DNA of 45,486 nucleotides, from contig CALIIW010000060.1 in assembly GCA_938018185.1 (NCBI GenBank), positions 1-45,486 on the forward strand, written 5' to 3'. A model generated the notes under the pieces. The model was not told the DNA's origin and did no database searches. It worked only from the letters and a program-made list of their open reading frames with translations. Of this stretch, positions 34,484-43,150 are shown one piece after another; position 1 is the first letter of the stretch; every line of letters begins with the position of its first letter. Origin of the DNA: an uncultured Saprospiraceae bacterium. Its GTDB lineage: Bacteria; Bacteroidota; Bacteroidia; Chitinophagales; Saprospiraceae. A program made the translations under genes and the position numbers.

Positions 34484-36346
34484 CTACATCCTTTCCATCA
34501 TCTCAATCCCCAAAAGATCCATGCTATGCAACAGCAACTTCGCAACTGCCTTACTCAAGTCGATTCGGAAGCTCTTCGCGTCTTCCGTTTCAGCGCGAAG
34601 GATTGAGCAGTCGTGGTAGAACTTATGGTATGACTTAGCCAGATCATAGGAGAAGGCAGCTACTTCAGATGGATCGTAGTTTTTTGCTGCTTTCAGAATG
34701 ATACTAGGGTAGGCGTTCATGAGTACGATGAGATCCTTTTCTGCTGGTAATAAATTTTCATAATTGAATGTCAATGAGACGCCTTCCGCCACCGCTTTTC
34801 GTAAGATCGATTGGATTCGGACATAAGCATTTTGGATGTACGGTCCAGTATCTCCTTGCATGTCAACAGAAGCGGCAGGATTGAAAACCATTCGTCTTTG
34901 TGGGTTGACTTTCAATATGAAATACTTTAAGGCACCAAGACCAACCTTGTTGTAGAGCGCTTCTTTTTCTTCCTCCGTTGCGCCTTCAAGTTCCCCATGT
35001 TCCTTGGCGTTATTTCGTGCTTCACCAATGGTTTCTTTGATCAGGTCGTCTGCGTCTACGACAGTACCTTCTCGCGATTTCATTCTGCCGGTAGGCAAGT
35101 CGACCATACCATAAGAGAGGTGGTGTAGGCCGTCTGCATAAGGTGCTCCCAATCGACGCATGATCTCAAAAAGTGATTTGAAGTGTGAATTTTGTTCATC
35201 ACCTACCACATAAATCATTCCTTTGGCACCGTAATCTTTATAACGAAGATTTGCAGTACCGATGTCCTGAGAAGTGTAGGTAGAAGTCCCATCACTTTTG
35301 ATAATGGTCTTGTTGCCAAAGCCAATGTTCTCTAGGTCGACAAGCACGCGCTTGTCCTCTTGTTGAAAGATCTTGTCTTCAATTCCTTTTTCTATGATTT
35401 CTTTGCCAAGCAAATAAGTATCCGATTCAAAATACAATTTGTCAAAGTCAACTTTAAGGCTTTCGTAAGTAACCTCAAATCCGGCCAATACCCAAGCGTT
35501 CATCTTGGTCCATAAGGCACGCACCTCTGGATCTGAATCTTCCCATTTGATCAACATCTCTTTGGCCTCCGCACCAAGGGCACTGAAGTCATTGAAATAA
35601 TTGTTCTTGTATTCTTTAAAGAAATCCTCCTTACTTATTTCTCCTTTCTTCTTTTCTTGATAAGTCTTTTCTGCTTGATCAGACAACTGCCAATCCGAAT
35701 ATTCTTTCTTAAATTCTTGAGCAAACTTCACGTAGTACTTTCCTACAAAATGATCCCCTTTCATTCCAGTAGATTCAGGTGTTTCCCCATTGCCAAATTT
35801 CTGCCAAGCCAGCATCGAACGACAAATGGCAATACCTCTGTCATTGACTATCTGCACATTCTTCACATCATTTCCAGCAGCCTTCAATATTTTGGAAACA
35901 GACCAACCTAATAGTATATTTCTGATATGCCCCAAATGCAGCGGCTTATTGGTATTTGGCGAAGCAAATTCAACCAACATCGTTTCCCCTGTGCTCGCAT
36001 GCTGCCCATAATCCGAATCTTCATTGATCTCCTTCAACTTGCTAAACCAAAAGGACTGATCTATGCTTAAATTCAAAAACCCTTTAACCACATTGAAGTC
36101 AGAAACAAACGGACTCTTCTCCTTAATGAGCGCCCCAAGTTCCGCCGCACAGTCCTCCGGTTTTTTCTTTGCAACTTTCACAAATGGAAATACAACAACG
36201 GTATAGTCTCCCTCATACTCCTTCCTAGTATCACTAACAGGAACCTTCGATGACTCAAATGTCTCGCCATAAAGCTGCGCTACAGATTCAATACAAACCG
36301 CTTGTAAGTGTTCTTGGATACTATCCACACCGATGTTGATACTCAT
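34484..36346 (-). CDS. argS: Arginine-tRNA ligase
   Basis: A 620-residue class I synthetase from the ATG at 36346; an in-frame ATG at 36388 would add 14 residues (MSLSLLNATLKNYK) that lack family similarity. The N-terminal Add1 tRNA-binding domain spans about 1-120. ASPNTNKPLHLGHIRN near 129-144 holds the HIGH motif, TSTYTSQDIGTANLRY near 350-365 the conserved mid-region, GRMKSREGTVVDADDL near 415-430 the KMSK-like motif, and a DALR anticodon-binding domain ends the protein. It charges tRNA-Arg in the cytosol. All key regions are intact. Confidence 0.96.
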   Translation of the reverse strand: MSINIGVDSIQEHLQAVCIESVAQLYGETFESSKVPVSDTRKEYEGDYTVVVFPFVKVAKKKPEDCAAELGALIKEKSPFVSDFNVVKGFLNLSIDQSFWFSKLKEINEDSDYGQHASTGETMLVEFASPNTNKPLHLGHIRNILLGWSVSKILKAAGNDVKNVQIVNDRGIAICRSMLAWQKFGNGETPESTGMKGDHFVGKYYVKFAQEFKKEYSDWQLSDQAEKTYQEKKKGEISKEDFFKEYKNNYFNDFSALGAEAKEMLIKWEDSDPEVRALWTKMNAWVLAGFEVTYESLKVDFDKLYFESDTYLLGKEIIEKGIEDKIFQQEDKRVLVDLENIGFGNKTIIKSDGTSTYTSQDIGTANLRYKDYGAKGMIYVVGDEQNSHFKSLFEIMRRLGAPYADGLHHLSYGMVDLPTGRMKSREGTVVDADDLIKETIGEARNNAKEHGELEGATEEEKEALYNKVGLGALKYFILKVNPQRRMVFNPAASVDMQGDTGPYIQNAYVRIQSILRKAVAEGVSLTFNYENLLPAEKDLIVLMNAYPSIILKAAKNYDPSEVAAFSYDLAKSYHKFYHDCSILRAETEDAKSFRIDLSKAVAKLLLHSMDLLGIEMMERM

Positions 36347-36466
36347 TTTATAATTTTTTAAAGTGGCATTTAAAAGAGATAAAGACATTGTAAAAGAGTA
36401 AACAGTAATTGGTAAAGAGTAAAGATTAAATTTTTTAAACTTTAAACTTCACTTTTCTCTTTTCCG

Positions 36467-36571
36467 TTTACTATTCACCGTTCACTCTTTAATTTACTAT
36501 TCACCGCTCACTCTTTAATTTACTATTCACCGTTTACTCTTTATTTTACTATTCACCCTTTACTTTTTACT
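36467..36571. repeat. 26-bp tandem repeat, about four copies
   Basis: Units starting TTTACTATTCACC begin at 36467, 36493, 36519 and 36545, exactly 26 bases apart, with consensus ending in YACTCTTTAA. The last unit overlaps the end of the dipeptidase gene. The region 36391-36431 contains partly complementary 'taaagagtaaac' stretches, so the 171-base gap between argS and the dipeptidase gene could fold on itself. Confidence 0.75.
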
Positions 36572-37960
36572 CTTTTTATGCTCTTCCATATAAAACTGAA
36601 AGAAATACGGAATAGTTTCTATCCCTCTATAATAATTGAACAAGCCATAATGTTCATCTGGTGAATGGATGTCATCCGAGTCCAAACCAAAGCCCATCAA
36701 GACTGATTTTACACCAAGTATTTTTTCAAACATAGAAACGATTGGAATAGATCCGCCACCTCTTACTGGGATCGGGTTCTTGCCAAAAGTCTTTTTCATT
36801 GCTCTATGCGCCGCCTTGTATTCGATTGTGTTTGTAGGCGTTACTGCTGGTTCACCACCGTGATGAGGCGTTACTTTTACCTTCACTGATTTAGGCGCCA
36901 AAGATTCAAAATGCTTTTGGAATAACTTCGTGATCTTGTCCGGATCTTGGTTAGGAACCAAACGCATACTGATTTTAGCATAAGCTTTTCCAGGAAGAAC
37001 TGTTTTTGCCCCTTCACCAATATAGCCACCCCAGATACCATTGACATCTAAAGTAGGTCTGATAGAAGCACGCTCTAAAGTAGTATAACCAGTTTCGCCA
37101 TAAACATCTTTCACGTCCAAAGCTTTCTTGTAGTTGTTGATGCTAAAAGGAGCCTTATTCATTTCTGCTCTATCCTTTTTAGAAACAGTCGCTACATCCT
37201 TGTAGAATCCTGGGATATTGATTTTGTTTTTCTTGTCATGCAAAGAAGCGATCATCTTAGTCAAGATATTGATCGGATTTGCGACAGCTCCACCATATAC
37301 ACCTGAGTGCAAATCTTTGTTCGGCCCAGTCACCTCCACCTCAACATAACTCAGTCCTCTAAGACCAACCGTGATAGAAGGCTGCTTGTTAGAGATGATA
37401 GAGGTATCAGAGATAAGGATCACATCGTTAGCAAGTTTCTTCTTGTTCTTCTTGCAAAATTCTCCCAAGTTGACAGAACCCACTTCTTCTTCCCCTTCGA
37501 TCATGAACTTCACATTGCAAGGAAGAGCGTTGTTCTTGTTCATCGCCTCAAAAGCCTTGATGTGCATGAATGCTTGTCCCTTATCATCGCAAGCACCTCT
37601 AGCATAGATGGCACCTTGAGGATGGATTTTGGTTTTCTTTATGACCGGTTTGAATGGAGGAGAGGTCCAAAGCTCTACTGGATCAGCAGGTTGCACATCA
37701 TAATGTCCATATACCAATACGGTCGGCAACTTAGGATCGATGATCTTCTCACCATAGACGATCGGGTGTCCCTTTGTTTCACATACAGCTACCATATCCG
37801 CTCCGGCGTCTTTCAGATGCTTCGCTATGCTTTTAGCAGCCTTGGCTACATCTTTTTTGTATTTCGGGTCAGCACTTACTGAAGGAATTTTCAACAATTC
37901 CATCAACTCATCCAACTGCCTCTTTTTATTGGCCTTTAAGTATTTCTTTAAACTATCCAT
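36560..37960 (-). CDS. M20 family zinc dipeptidase
   Basis: A 466-residue metallopeptidase of the M20 (carnosinase/ArgE/DapE-like) family that cleaves dipeptides in the cytosol. VYGHYDVQPADP near 82-93 supplies the first metal His and general Asp, RGACDDKGQ near 120-128 the bridging Asp, EGEEEVGS near 150-157 the catalytic Glu pair, ISDTS near 182-186 another Asp, and DDIHSPDEH near 433-441 the last His. A dimerisation (lid) domain inserted at about 205-355 starts at GLRGLSYVEVEVTG. The length is typical for dipeptidases. A possible -7 box, TAAATTTG, lies at 37987-37980 on the minus strand without a clear -33 box. Confidence 0.93.
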   Translation of the reverse strand: MDSLKKYLKANKKRQLDELMELLKIPSVSADPKYKKDVAKAAKSIAKHLKDAGADMVAVCETKGHPIVYGEKIIDPKLPTVLVYGHYDVQPADPVELWTSPPFKPVIKKTKIHPQGAIYARGACDDKGQAFMHIKAFEAMNKNNALPCNVKFMIEGEEEVGSVNLGEFCKKNKKKLANDVILISDTSIISNKQPSITVGLRGLSYVEVEVTGPNKDLHSGVYGGAVANPINILTKMIASLHDKKNKINIPGFYKDVATVSKKDRAEMNKAPFSINNYKKALDVKDVYGETGYTTLERASIRPTLDVNGIWGGYIGEGAKTVLPGKAYAKISMRLVPNQDPDKITKLFQKHFESLAPKSVKVKVTPHHGGEPAVTPTNTIEYKAAHRAMKKTFGKNPIPVRGGGSIPIVSMFEKILGVKSVLMGFGLDSDDIHSPDEHYGLFNYYRGIETIPYFFQFYMEEHKKSKK

Positions 37961-38209
37961 TTTACTTTATTTTAGACCGCAAATTTAAGAATTTAACTGA
38001 GTTTCTGGTTAGTCCTTATTGCTTTCTATGACAATCAGATACCCAGCATGGAGTAAGTGGGGTTTTAATAACAATAAGTAGGCTTTGCTTGGCAGCGAAA
38101 TATGCCATCTAAAAGTTATATTAGTAGTGTAATGAAATCACCCAAATATTTCAAGACAACTAACAACAACTGACAACTGACATCTGACATCACACAACTG
38201 AAACCCGCT

Positions 38210-38737
38210 ATGATCCAACGTATTGAAGATTACCTGATATCCCCAAAGATGGAATCAGAGATTAAAGCATTATTAAACGATTGCTTTCCTCAATACCCCG
38301 AAAACCAAAGTTATTTAAATCAAAGGCCATCCTTCCGATACTTATTACATGAAAATGAGCAGCTCATCGCTCACCTAGGCGTAGAATCTAGGGTCATCTC
38401 CATTGATGGAAATGTATCCAAGATCTTCGGCATCGTAGACCTATGCGTCAAGGAAAACTTCCAATCCAAAAAGCTGGCCACCTCCATGATCAAGGAGCTC
38501 GAGAAGCTGGCAAAGAAATGCCAGGTCGATTTCATCCTTCTATTCACCACTTCCAACAAATTTTACGAAAAACTCGGTTTTGAACAGGCTCAAAATAAGT
38601 CGAGATGGCTTATGATTCAGAAACATCAAAGTTTAGGAGTGGCTAGACGCTCTGTTGCGGACTCTTTGATGGTGAAGGGTATTGGTAAGAAGGTGTGGAT
38701 GGCGGGCGAGGTTGATTTGATGGGGCATATATTTTAG
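38210..38737 (+). CDS. GNAT family N-acetyltransferase
   Basis: A 175-residue acetyltransferase. SEIKALLNDCFPQYPENQSYLNQRPSFRYLL (residues 15-45) is followed by LIAHLGVESRVISIDG (51-66), KIFGIVDLCVKENFQSKKLATSMIKELEKLAKK (70-102; acetyl-CoA-binding V-x-x-x-x-x-x-x-K-L-A/G loop), and ILLFTTSNKFYEKLGFEQ (108-125). This order resembles aminoglycoside 6'- and NodA-like acetyltransferases of the GNAT fold. The acyl-CoA loop has Lys-Lys-Leu-Ala where Gly is commoner. Acceptor unknown. It is the last recognisable housekeeping gene before the repeat-rich region. Confidence 0.78.
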   Translation: MIQRIEDYLISPKMESEIKALLNDCFPQYPENQSYLNQRPSFRYLLHENEQLIAHLGVESRVISIDGNVSKIFGIVDLCVKENFQSKKLATSMIKELEKLAKKCQVDFILLFTTSNKFYEKLGFEQAQNKSRWLMIQKHQSLGVARRSVADSLMVKGIGKKVWMAGEVDLMGHIF

Positions 38738-38980
38738 CCTGAAGGCGAATGGAGTTGGGGTTTCTTGAATCTATAAGTTCGACTACCTAGAAATACTCGG
38801 TAGTTCAGCAGGAAGGCACTTTAGCGTTGAAATGGAAGATTGTCATCTCGAGCTTCTTAACAATGTTTTGCTTGAAAATTTAGAGTTATGACAATAAGTC
38901 CTCAATGTTGAAATAGAAAATTGTCATTCCGAATGAAGCGATAGCGGAATTGAGGAATCAAATCAGGCTATCATGAACTA

Positions 38981-39150
38981 ATTTCGACCAGAACGCAGTG
39001 GAGCGGAGAAATCTTACAGATTACTTCATCTAATCGAATTACTTAATAAGTCTGTTTCCTTTGAGGTGAAGTTCTATTTTTTTATAAAAATTTCAGAAAC
39101 ATAAAATAATTTAGGATTTCTCCACTCCGGTGCCCTCCGGTCGAAATTTT
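38981..39150. repeat. Inner inverted-repeat element, copy 1
   Basis: About 170 bases bounded by imperfect inverted ends: ATTTCGACC...TGGAGCGGAGAAATC on the left and GATTTCTCCACTCCGG...CGGTCGAAAT on the right. It aligns with 39330-39515 along its length (shared 'gagcggagaaatcttacag', 'ataagtctgtttcctttg' and 'ggtgaagttcta' stretches). It has no coding capacity, so it is MITE-like in form; mobility is inference. Confidence 0.6.
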
Positions 39151-39192
39151 CAGAATGGATAATCACTGGATCCCTCCACTTCGCTTTGCTTC

Positions 39193-39650
39193 GGTCCCTG
39201 AAAGAAACGGGCAGGCGGGATGACAATCAATTAAAACAATTTTTTTTACATAATTTAAATTAATACTATACTTGTCTTAGATAGTGAAGCGAAAGCGGAA
39301 TCGAGAGATCAACTTACATTGTATTCAATAATTTCGCCTGTCCATATAGGAACCAAAACACAGTGGAGCGGAGAAATCTTACAGATTATATCAACAAATT
39401 GAATCAATTAATAAGCCAGTTTCATTTGGGGTGAAGTTCTAAGTTTCCTACAAAAAATTTAGAAAAATATAGCGATGTAATATTTCTCCATTCCGGTGCC
39501 CTCCAGTCGAAATTGATTCTATTTAAAGTTTGTTTGATCCCTCGACTGTATTGCATTCCGCTATCTATGACAAGTTTTAAAATAGAGTAATAATTAACAG
39601 TTTTTCATCAAAGAAAATTGTCATCCCGCCTGCCCGTTTCTTTCAGGGAC
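39193..39650. repeat. 34-bp perfect inverted repeat
   Basis: The arms are 39193-39226 (GTCCCTGAAAG...GGGATGACAAT) and 39617-39650, exactly complementary over 34 bases, and extend imperfectly outward. They form the right end of composite unit 1 and the left end of unit 3, so unit 2 lies between them. Confidence 0.88.
39330..39515. repeat. Inner inverted-repeat element, copy 2
   Basis: A diverged copy of 38981-39150; the left end is partly degraded and the right end is well kept (TTTCTCCATTCCGGTGCCC). It is bounded by outer arms at 39271-39313 and 39535-39574, whose ends CTTGTC and GACAAG are complementary. Confidence 0.6.
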
Positions 39651-40109
39651 TGAAGCGCAGCGGAACGGAGGGGTCAACGTGCATTGTATTGAATAATTTC
39701 GACCGAGTTTGCCTAAGGCTAAAAACGAGTGGAGAAATCTTACCCTTTTCTTTGTGAAAAGTACTTTTCAATTTAAACGTGTACAGTCCCTCCACTTCAG
39801 TCGGGATGACAATGTACTCTTACAGCACTCCTGAGTTATTGTCATCACCCTAAATTTACAAGCGCAGGATTGTGAAGGATCTCGGAATGACAATCCATTA
39901 ATAAACCACAGTTGTCATAGATAGCTGAAAGGACTGATCGAAGGATGAGCATCAGGGGTTCTATTCTAATACTTCTTGACAGAAAAGTATCTTATCTTTT
40001 TTATTTCTTAACTTGTATTGGAGACGGGTGGTTTTAACCGTGACTAACAGATATCAATGGATTGAGTTCTTGATACAGGAATGTTGCAACAATTAATAAA
40101 TAAAAACTC

Positions 40110-40715
40110 ATGGGAGCACAAATTTTAATCAGATTAGAAAGCGATAAATATGATGATAATAATCTCTCTCCATTTTTAGGAAGAGACTTCCATTGGGAAA
40201 TTACAAGGGGACATTTATGGAAAGACACAAATCAGTACTTTCTAAATAAAAGAGAATCTAATTTATTAGAAGCCCCCTATGACGAAACATTGGAAGATGG
40301 CTTTGGAGAACCCATTAATCCAAAAAGTCTATTGATAGTTATTAAAAAAGTGGACGAATTCCTTAAAAATAATAAAGAGACGCTACCATTTGATATTACA
40401 ATAGATTATGACAAAATGAAATTAGAAGGATTAGATTACCCACTAATGGTAAATAATAGCAAATGTTGGATTCAAGGAGACTCATATCTATTTGAAGTCT
40501 ATGACGAAGTAAAAATAGTCAATCATCCACATGAACCTAATGAAGTAGATTTATGGGTGAAACTAAATGATGAAATAACACTTGAAAACAAGGTGTATTA
40601 TCTCAAAAAAATAACAAGAAACGAAAGATTTAAAGAGGATATTAATGCGATAATCAATTTTTGTAATCATGCAATAGAAAAAAACGAGAAAATATATTGG
40701 ATTTATAGCCAGTAA
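40110..40715 (+). CDS. Hypothetical protein in a cassette-like unit
   Basis: A 201-residue soluble, acidic protein without a signal peptide that I do not recognise. It has a mixed alpha/beta look: MGAQILIRLESDKYDD at the start, a helix near 75-92 (KSLLIVIKKVDEFLKNNKE), then strands with WIQGDSYLFEVYDEVKIV and a C-terminal helix (EDINAIINFCNHAIEKNEK). The single gene is preceded by TGTTGCAACA (40082-40091) and followed by CTGTTGCCAACA (40731-40742), complementary apart from one base, as in a gene cassette. It could be an immunity or other accessory protein; no evidence decides. Confidence 0.62.
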   Translation: MGAQILIRLESDKYDDNNLSPFLGRDFHWEITRGHLWKDTNQYFLNKRESNLLEAPYDETLEDGFGEPINPKSLLIVIKKVDEFLKNNKETLPFDITIDYDKMKLEGLDYPLMVNNSKCWIQGDSYLFEVYDEVKIVNHPHEPNEVDLWVKLNDEITLENKVYYLKKITRNERFKEDINAIINFCNHAIEKNEKIYWIYSQ

Positions 40716-40730
40716 AAAAAAACTTAAAAA

Positions 40731-40797
40731 CTGTTGCCAACAATTAGCAAGCAATGTCTAAAATTGCGCAGCAACTTTTAGCATTGTTGGTAGTGTC
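40731..40797 (+). repeat. Long imperfect hairpin, attC-like site 1
   Basis: Nested complementary parts: CCAACAA (40737-40743) with TTGTTGG (40784-40790), CAATG (40752-40756) with CATTG (40782-40786, sharing bases), and CTAAAATTGC (40758-40767) with GCAACTTTTAG (40771-40781, one bulged base). R''-like GCCAAC and R'-like GTTGGTA ends and a single-base bulge recall integron attC sites, but the ends do not fit the RYYYAAC/GTTRRRY consensus exactly. Confidence 0.45.
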
Positions 40798-40839
40798 CCT
40801 AGAAGATCGGGCAAGTGTATTAAACAATAAGTAAGAACT

Positions 40840-41016
40840 CTAAAGACTCAAAAAACGCTCTTGTGTAAATTCAATCTCTGGCAAATACACTTTAAGTATT
40901 TTCTGATCAATAATCATTTTTCTGACATTTTCTCTAAATGATATAGCGGTTATATATGTAATCGCCAAATTTTTGGGAAGATAGAGGTTGTCTTGAACAG
41001 TATAATTTTTGTAAAT
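40840..41016 (-). pseudogene. Possible gene remnant (55-codon open frame, no start)
   Basis: On the minus strand an open frame runs from after a stop at 41017-41019 to a TAG at 40840-40842. The translation has good protein character (VQDNLYLPKNLAITYITAISFRENVR... then KVYLPEIEFTQERFLSL) but no ATG except an internal Met. It may be the 3' end of a lost gene. The remaining parts of the 409-base gap (40716-41124) are the hairpin at 40731-40797 and AT-rich sequence. Confidence 0.3.
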
Positions 41017-41124
41017 TTAGCTAGCTAATTAAGTGTGAATATGTGAAAGTGATGATTAAAGAGGGAGATTGGCGATATAAGTTTGTTATGCTGAATTGGT
41101 AATTAAACAGTCAAAATAATAGAT

Positions 41125-42075
41125 ATGGAAAATTTTTGGAAGGGGTATGCAGACGGCCAACCTTCAGAGTCTATTCAAAAACATGAACTCTCGAGTTTGG
41201 CAGTATCAGTAATTTTTCCATACTCACCAAATGAACACATCTTAGAACTACCCGTCAAACAATACAAAGACTATAAACAAAAAAATAAGGCGGCCAGAAC
41301 GAACGAATTTATTGAGTGGTTAATCGAACAGAAAGAACAAGGACTTGAACTTATTGGATTTTCTCATGCTCATGAACAAGAACAAGCTGCGAATTTTGGT
41401 TTGAAATTTTTGGAAGAACTTCCGAATACAAAAGTTGAAAAACATTTTGATTCGTATCGTCTTTTTTTTGGTGATAAACATATTGGCTTACCCCAAGCTG
41501 TTGCATTACAATATTATTTCTTCACAATAAATTTTGGTGCATTGAGAGCCGCATTGAAAATAAAAGAAGAAGATAGAAGGTTGCTTATATTGATGGATAG
41601 GTTTTCTGATAGAAAAATAGAAAACAAGGTTCCAGGTGAGGCGATTCCTCCAACACCAGGTGCTCTATTTTTAGATTATTTGGAAAAGGAATCAAAAACC
41701 GGTATTGCAATCGTTGCAGAAAATAAAAGCATCAACTTGGACTTACGATTTGGCACGTTAGATTGGTGGAAATGGAAAGACTCAACTGAATGGAAAAAAG
41801 GGAAAACACATCCCCACTTTATATTACCAGATTGGATGGCTGCCGCTTCAAGTGCCACTCAATTCCCTGATGAATACATTGCAAGTTTTGACAATGAAGA
41901 TCATGGGAAAAGGGCAGTCGCAAGTCTCAATAAATTGCATGATGTATTCAAAAGTTTCGACATCTGGTCTATGGATGGCAAGGCTCTTGAGCATATAGTG
42001 CCGACTGAAAAACTATGGGAAATTCCAGATGATGCTAGGGAATTTATTCTTTCAAGAGCACGGAGGGATGACTAA
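41125..42075 (+). CDS. Hypothetical protein in a cassette-like unit
   Basis: A 316-residue soluble protein that I do not recognise. There is no signal peptide. Notable stretches are LELPVKQYKDYKQKNKAARTNEFIEWL (about 39-65), LLILMDRFSDRKIENKVPG (about 152-170), a Trp-rich segment WWKWKDSTEWKKGKTHPHF (about 213-231) and a C-terminal part with IASFDNEDHGKRAVASLNKLHDVF. Alternating acidic and hydrophobic residues in the LRFGTLDWW region hint at an RNase H-like or nuclease fold, which is a guess. The gene is bounded by the exactly complementary 11-base sequences TGTTATGCTGA (41084-41094) and TCAGCATAACA (42099-42109). Confidence 0.65.
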   Translation: MENFWKGYADGQPSESIQKHELSSLAVSVIFPYSPNEHILELPVKQYKDYKQKNKAARTNEFIEWLIEQKEQGLELIGFSHAHEQEQAANFGLKFLEELPNTKVEKHFDSYRLFFGDKHIGLPQAVALQYYFFTINFGALRAALKIKEEDRRLLILMDRFSDRKIENKVPGEAIPPTPGALFLDYLEKESKTGIAIVAENKSINLDLRFGTLDWWKWKDSTEWKKGKTHPHFILPDWMAAASSATQFPDEYIASFDNEDHGKRAVASLNKLHDVFKSFDIWSMDGKALEHIVPTEKLWEIPDDAREFILSRARRDD

Positions 42076-42098
42076 CTAGATGATTATATTATAATAAC

Positions 42099-42171
42099 TC
42101 AGCATAACAAGTGATATGAGATCAGACTTGCTATCGCTGCGTCCGCTCCATATCACCGATCCTTAGCCACA
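42099..42171 (+). repeat. Long imperfect hairpin, attC-like site 2
   Basis: It starts with GCATAAC and has GTGATATG-AG pairing with CTC-CATATCAC (one extra base on one arm), a 19-base loop part (ATCAGACTTGCTATCGCTG...), and ends in CTTAGCC. This resembles the R''-L''-loop-L'-R' layout of attC, including the one extrahelical base between the arms. The final core base is C rather than G, so it is not a perfect site. Confidence 0.5.
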
Positions 42172-42185
42172 TTTAAAACTAAAAA

Positions 42186-43109
42186 ATGAATACTAGAATA
42201 CTAAAAACCGTTTTGTTTATTTCAATAGTTCTATTGAACATAAATATTGTCCATGCTCAGATAGATTGGACGAGCTCCAAAAGAGTGTATGACTGGGCCG
42301 CTATCGGAGGAGCAGGCATCATAATTTTAGATGGATCTGATAAGGATAGCACTATTAATAATCAGACCTATAAAATAATTAATAGAACTGAATATGTATC
42401 AAATATTACAGGAACAGTATTTGATACCTTGGATGTTGAACCTTTATTAGTGCGAGAGGAAAGCGAAAAAGTATACTTTTATGATAATGAAGAAAAATTA
42501 ATATTTGATTTTTCAAGAGAAGTTGGAGATACATTAGAATACATGGATTTTGTCAATGACGAAATTGCAATATTAAAGTTCTTAGGGGACACAATTATAA
42601 ATAATCAACTTCTAAAATATCAAGACATCGAAATAATTACTGACTGGTACCCAGGTGAAGAAATTATTATCAGTGTCATAGATAATATTGGTCCAATAAA
42701 TTCATTTTTCTTAACGAGCTATTTTTCAGTAGGACCTGCTGATGGACCTTTTTATCACTTAAAATGTTACGAAGATGAACTGATTTCATTTTCTTCTCAA
42801 AATGTTTTCGGATTGCAATGTGATGAGCTTCCAATAATTTCGTCAAACTCTTATTTTAGCACAATACAAATAAATGTTTATCCAAATCCTTTCAAAAAAT
42901 CTTTCAATGTAGATATCGGAAGCTATGATATAGAGATAATTAAACTATTCTCAATAAATGGAATTGAATTGAAATCAATTAAGGTCTCAGAAAATTCTCA
43001 AACTCAAATACAAATTAATAATACAAATGATGGGGAATTTATTTTGATTGGTATGGACAAAGAAAATAAAATTAGATTTACAAAAAGATTGACGAAAAAA
43101 GGTGGATAA
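42186..43109 (+). CDS. Small T9SS type A cargo protein
   Basis: A 307-residue exported protein. A signal peptide covers about 1-24 (ending VHAQ). The middle is beta-rich with pairs such as YKIINRTEYVSNITGTVFDTL and REVGDTLEYM and no enzyme motif. Residues 232-307 form a type A sorting domain (IQINVYPNPFKKSFNVDIG, FSINGIELKSIKV, FILIGMDKENKIRFTKRL), so it should be exported by the type IX system and anchored or released. The function of the middle is unknown. Confidence 0.8.
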   Translation: MNTRILKTVLFISIVLLNINIVHAQIDWTSSKRVYDWAAIGGAGIIILDGSDKDSTINNQTYKIINRTEYVSNITGTVFDTLDVEPLLVREESEKVYFYDNEEKLIFDFSREVGDTLEYMDFVNDEIAILKFLGDTIINNQLLKYQDIEIITDWYPGEEIIISVIDNIGPINSFFLTSYFSVGPADGPFYHLKCYEDELISFSSQNVFGLQCDELPIISSNSYFSTIQINVYPNPFKKSFNVDIGSYDIEIIKLFSINGIELKSIKVSENSQTQIQINNTNDGEFILIGMDKENKIRFTKRLTKKGG

Positions 43110-43150
43110 GTCAAACTCTGTCGTACATGCATGCATCATACCCAATCAAA

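Larger units (their letters stand above)
38738..40109. other. Non-coding block of nested inverted-repeat elements
   Basis: 1372 bases without a credible gene. It holds three composite palindromic units, at 38920-39226, 39271-39574 and 39617-39813, and a minimal one at 39838-39894. Each has outer ends of the type TTGTCAT...GGATC / GATCC...ATGACAA. The first two contain an inner element with inverted ends of the type ATTTCGACC...GGAGAAATC / GATTTCTCC...GGTCGAAAT; the third keeps a left-type end. Confidence 0.8.

Noticed and set aside
36467..36571. 26-bp repeats taken as a CRISPR array
   Set aside because: The units are directly adjacent without spacers and no cas genes are present.
37307..37882. 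191-residue plus-strand open frame opposite the M20 dipeptidase
   Set aside because: The dipeptidase has every family motif on the other strand; this frame is an antisense artefact despite its length.
38371..38559. Minus-strand open frame inside the GNAT gene
   Set aside because: It is fully covered by the acetyltransferase reading frame and has no features of its own.
40716..40800. tRNA gene
   Set aside because: The hairpin is a single long stem without acceptor, D and T arms and without a TTC-type T-loop.
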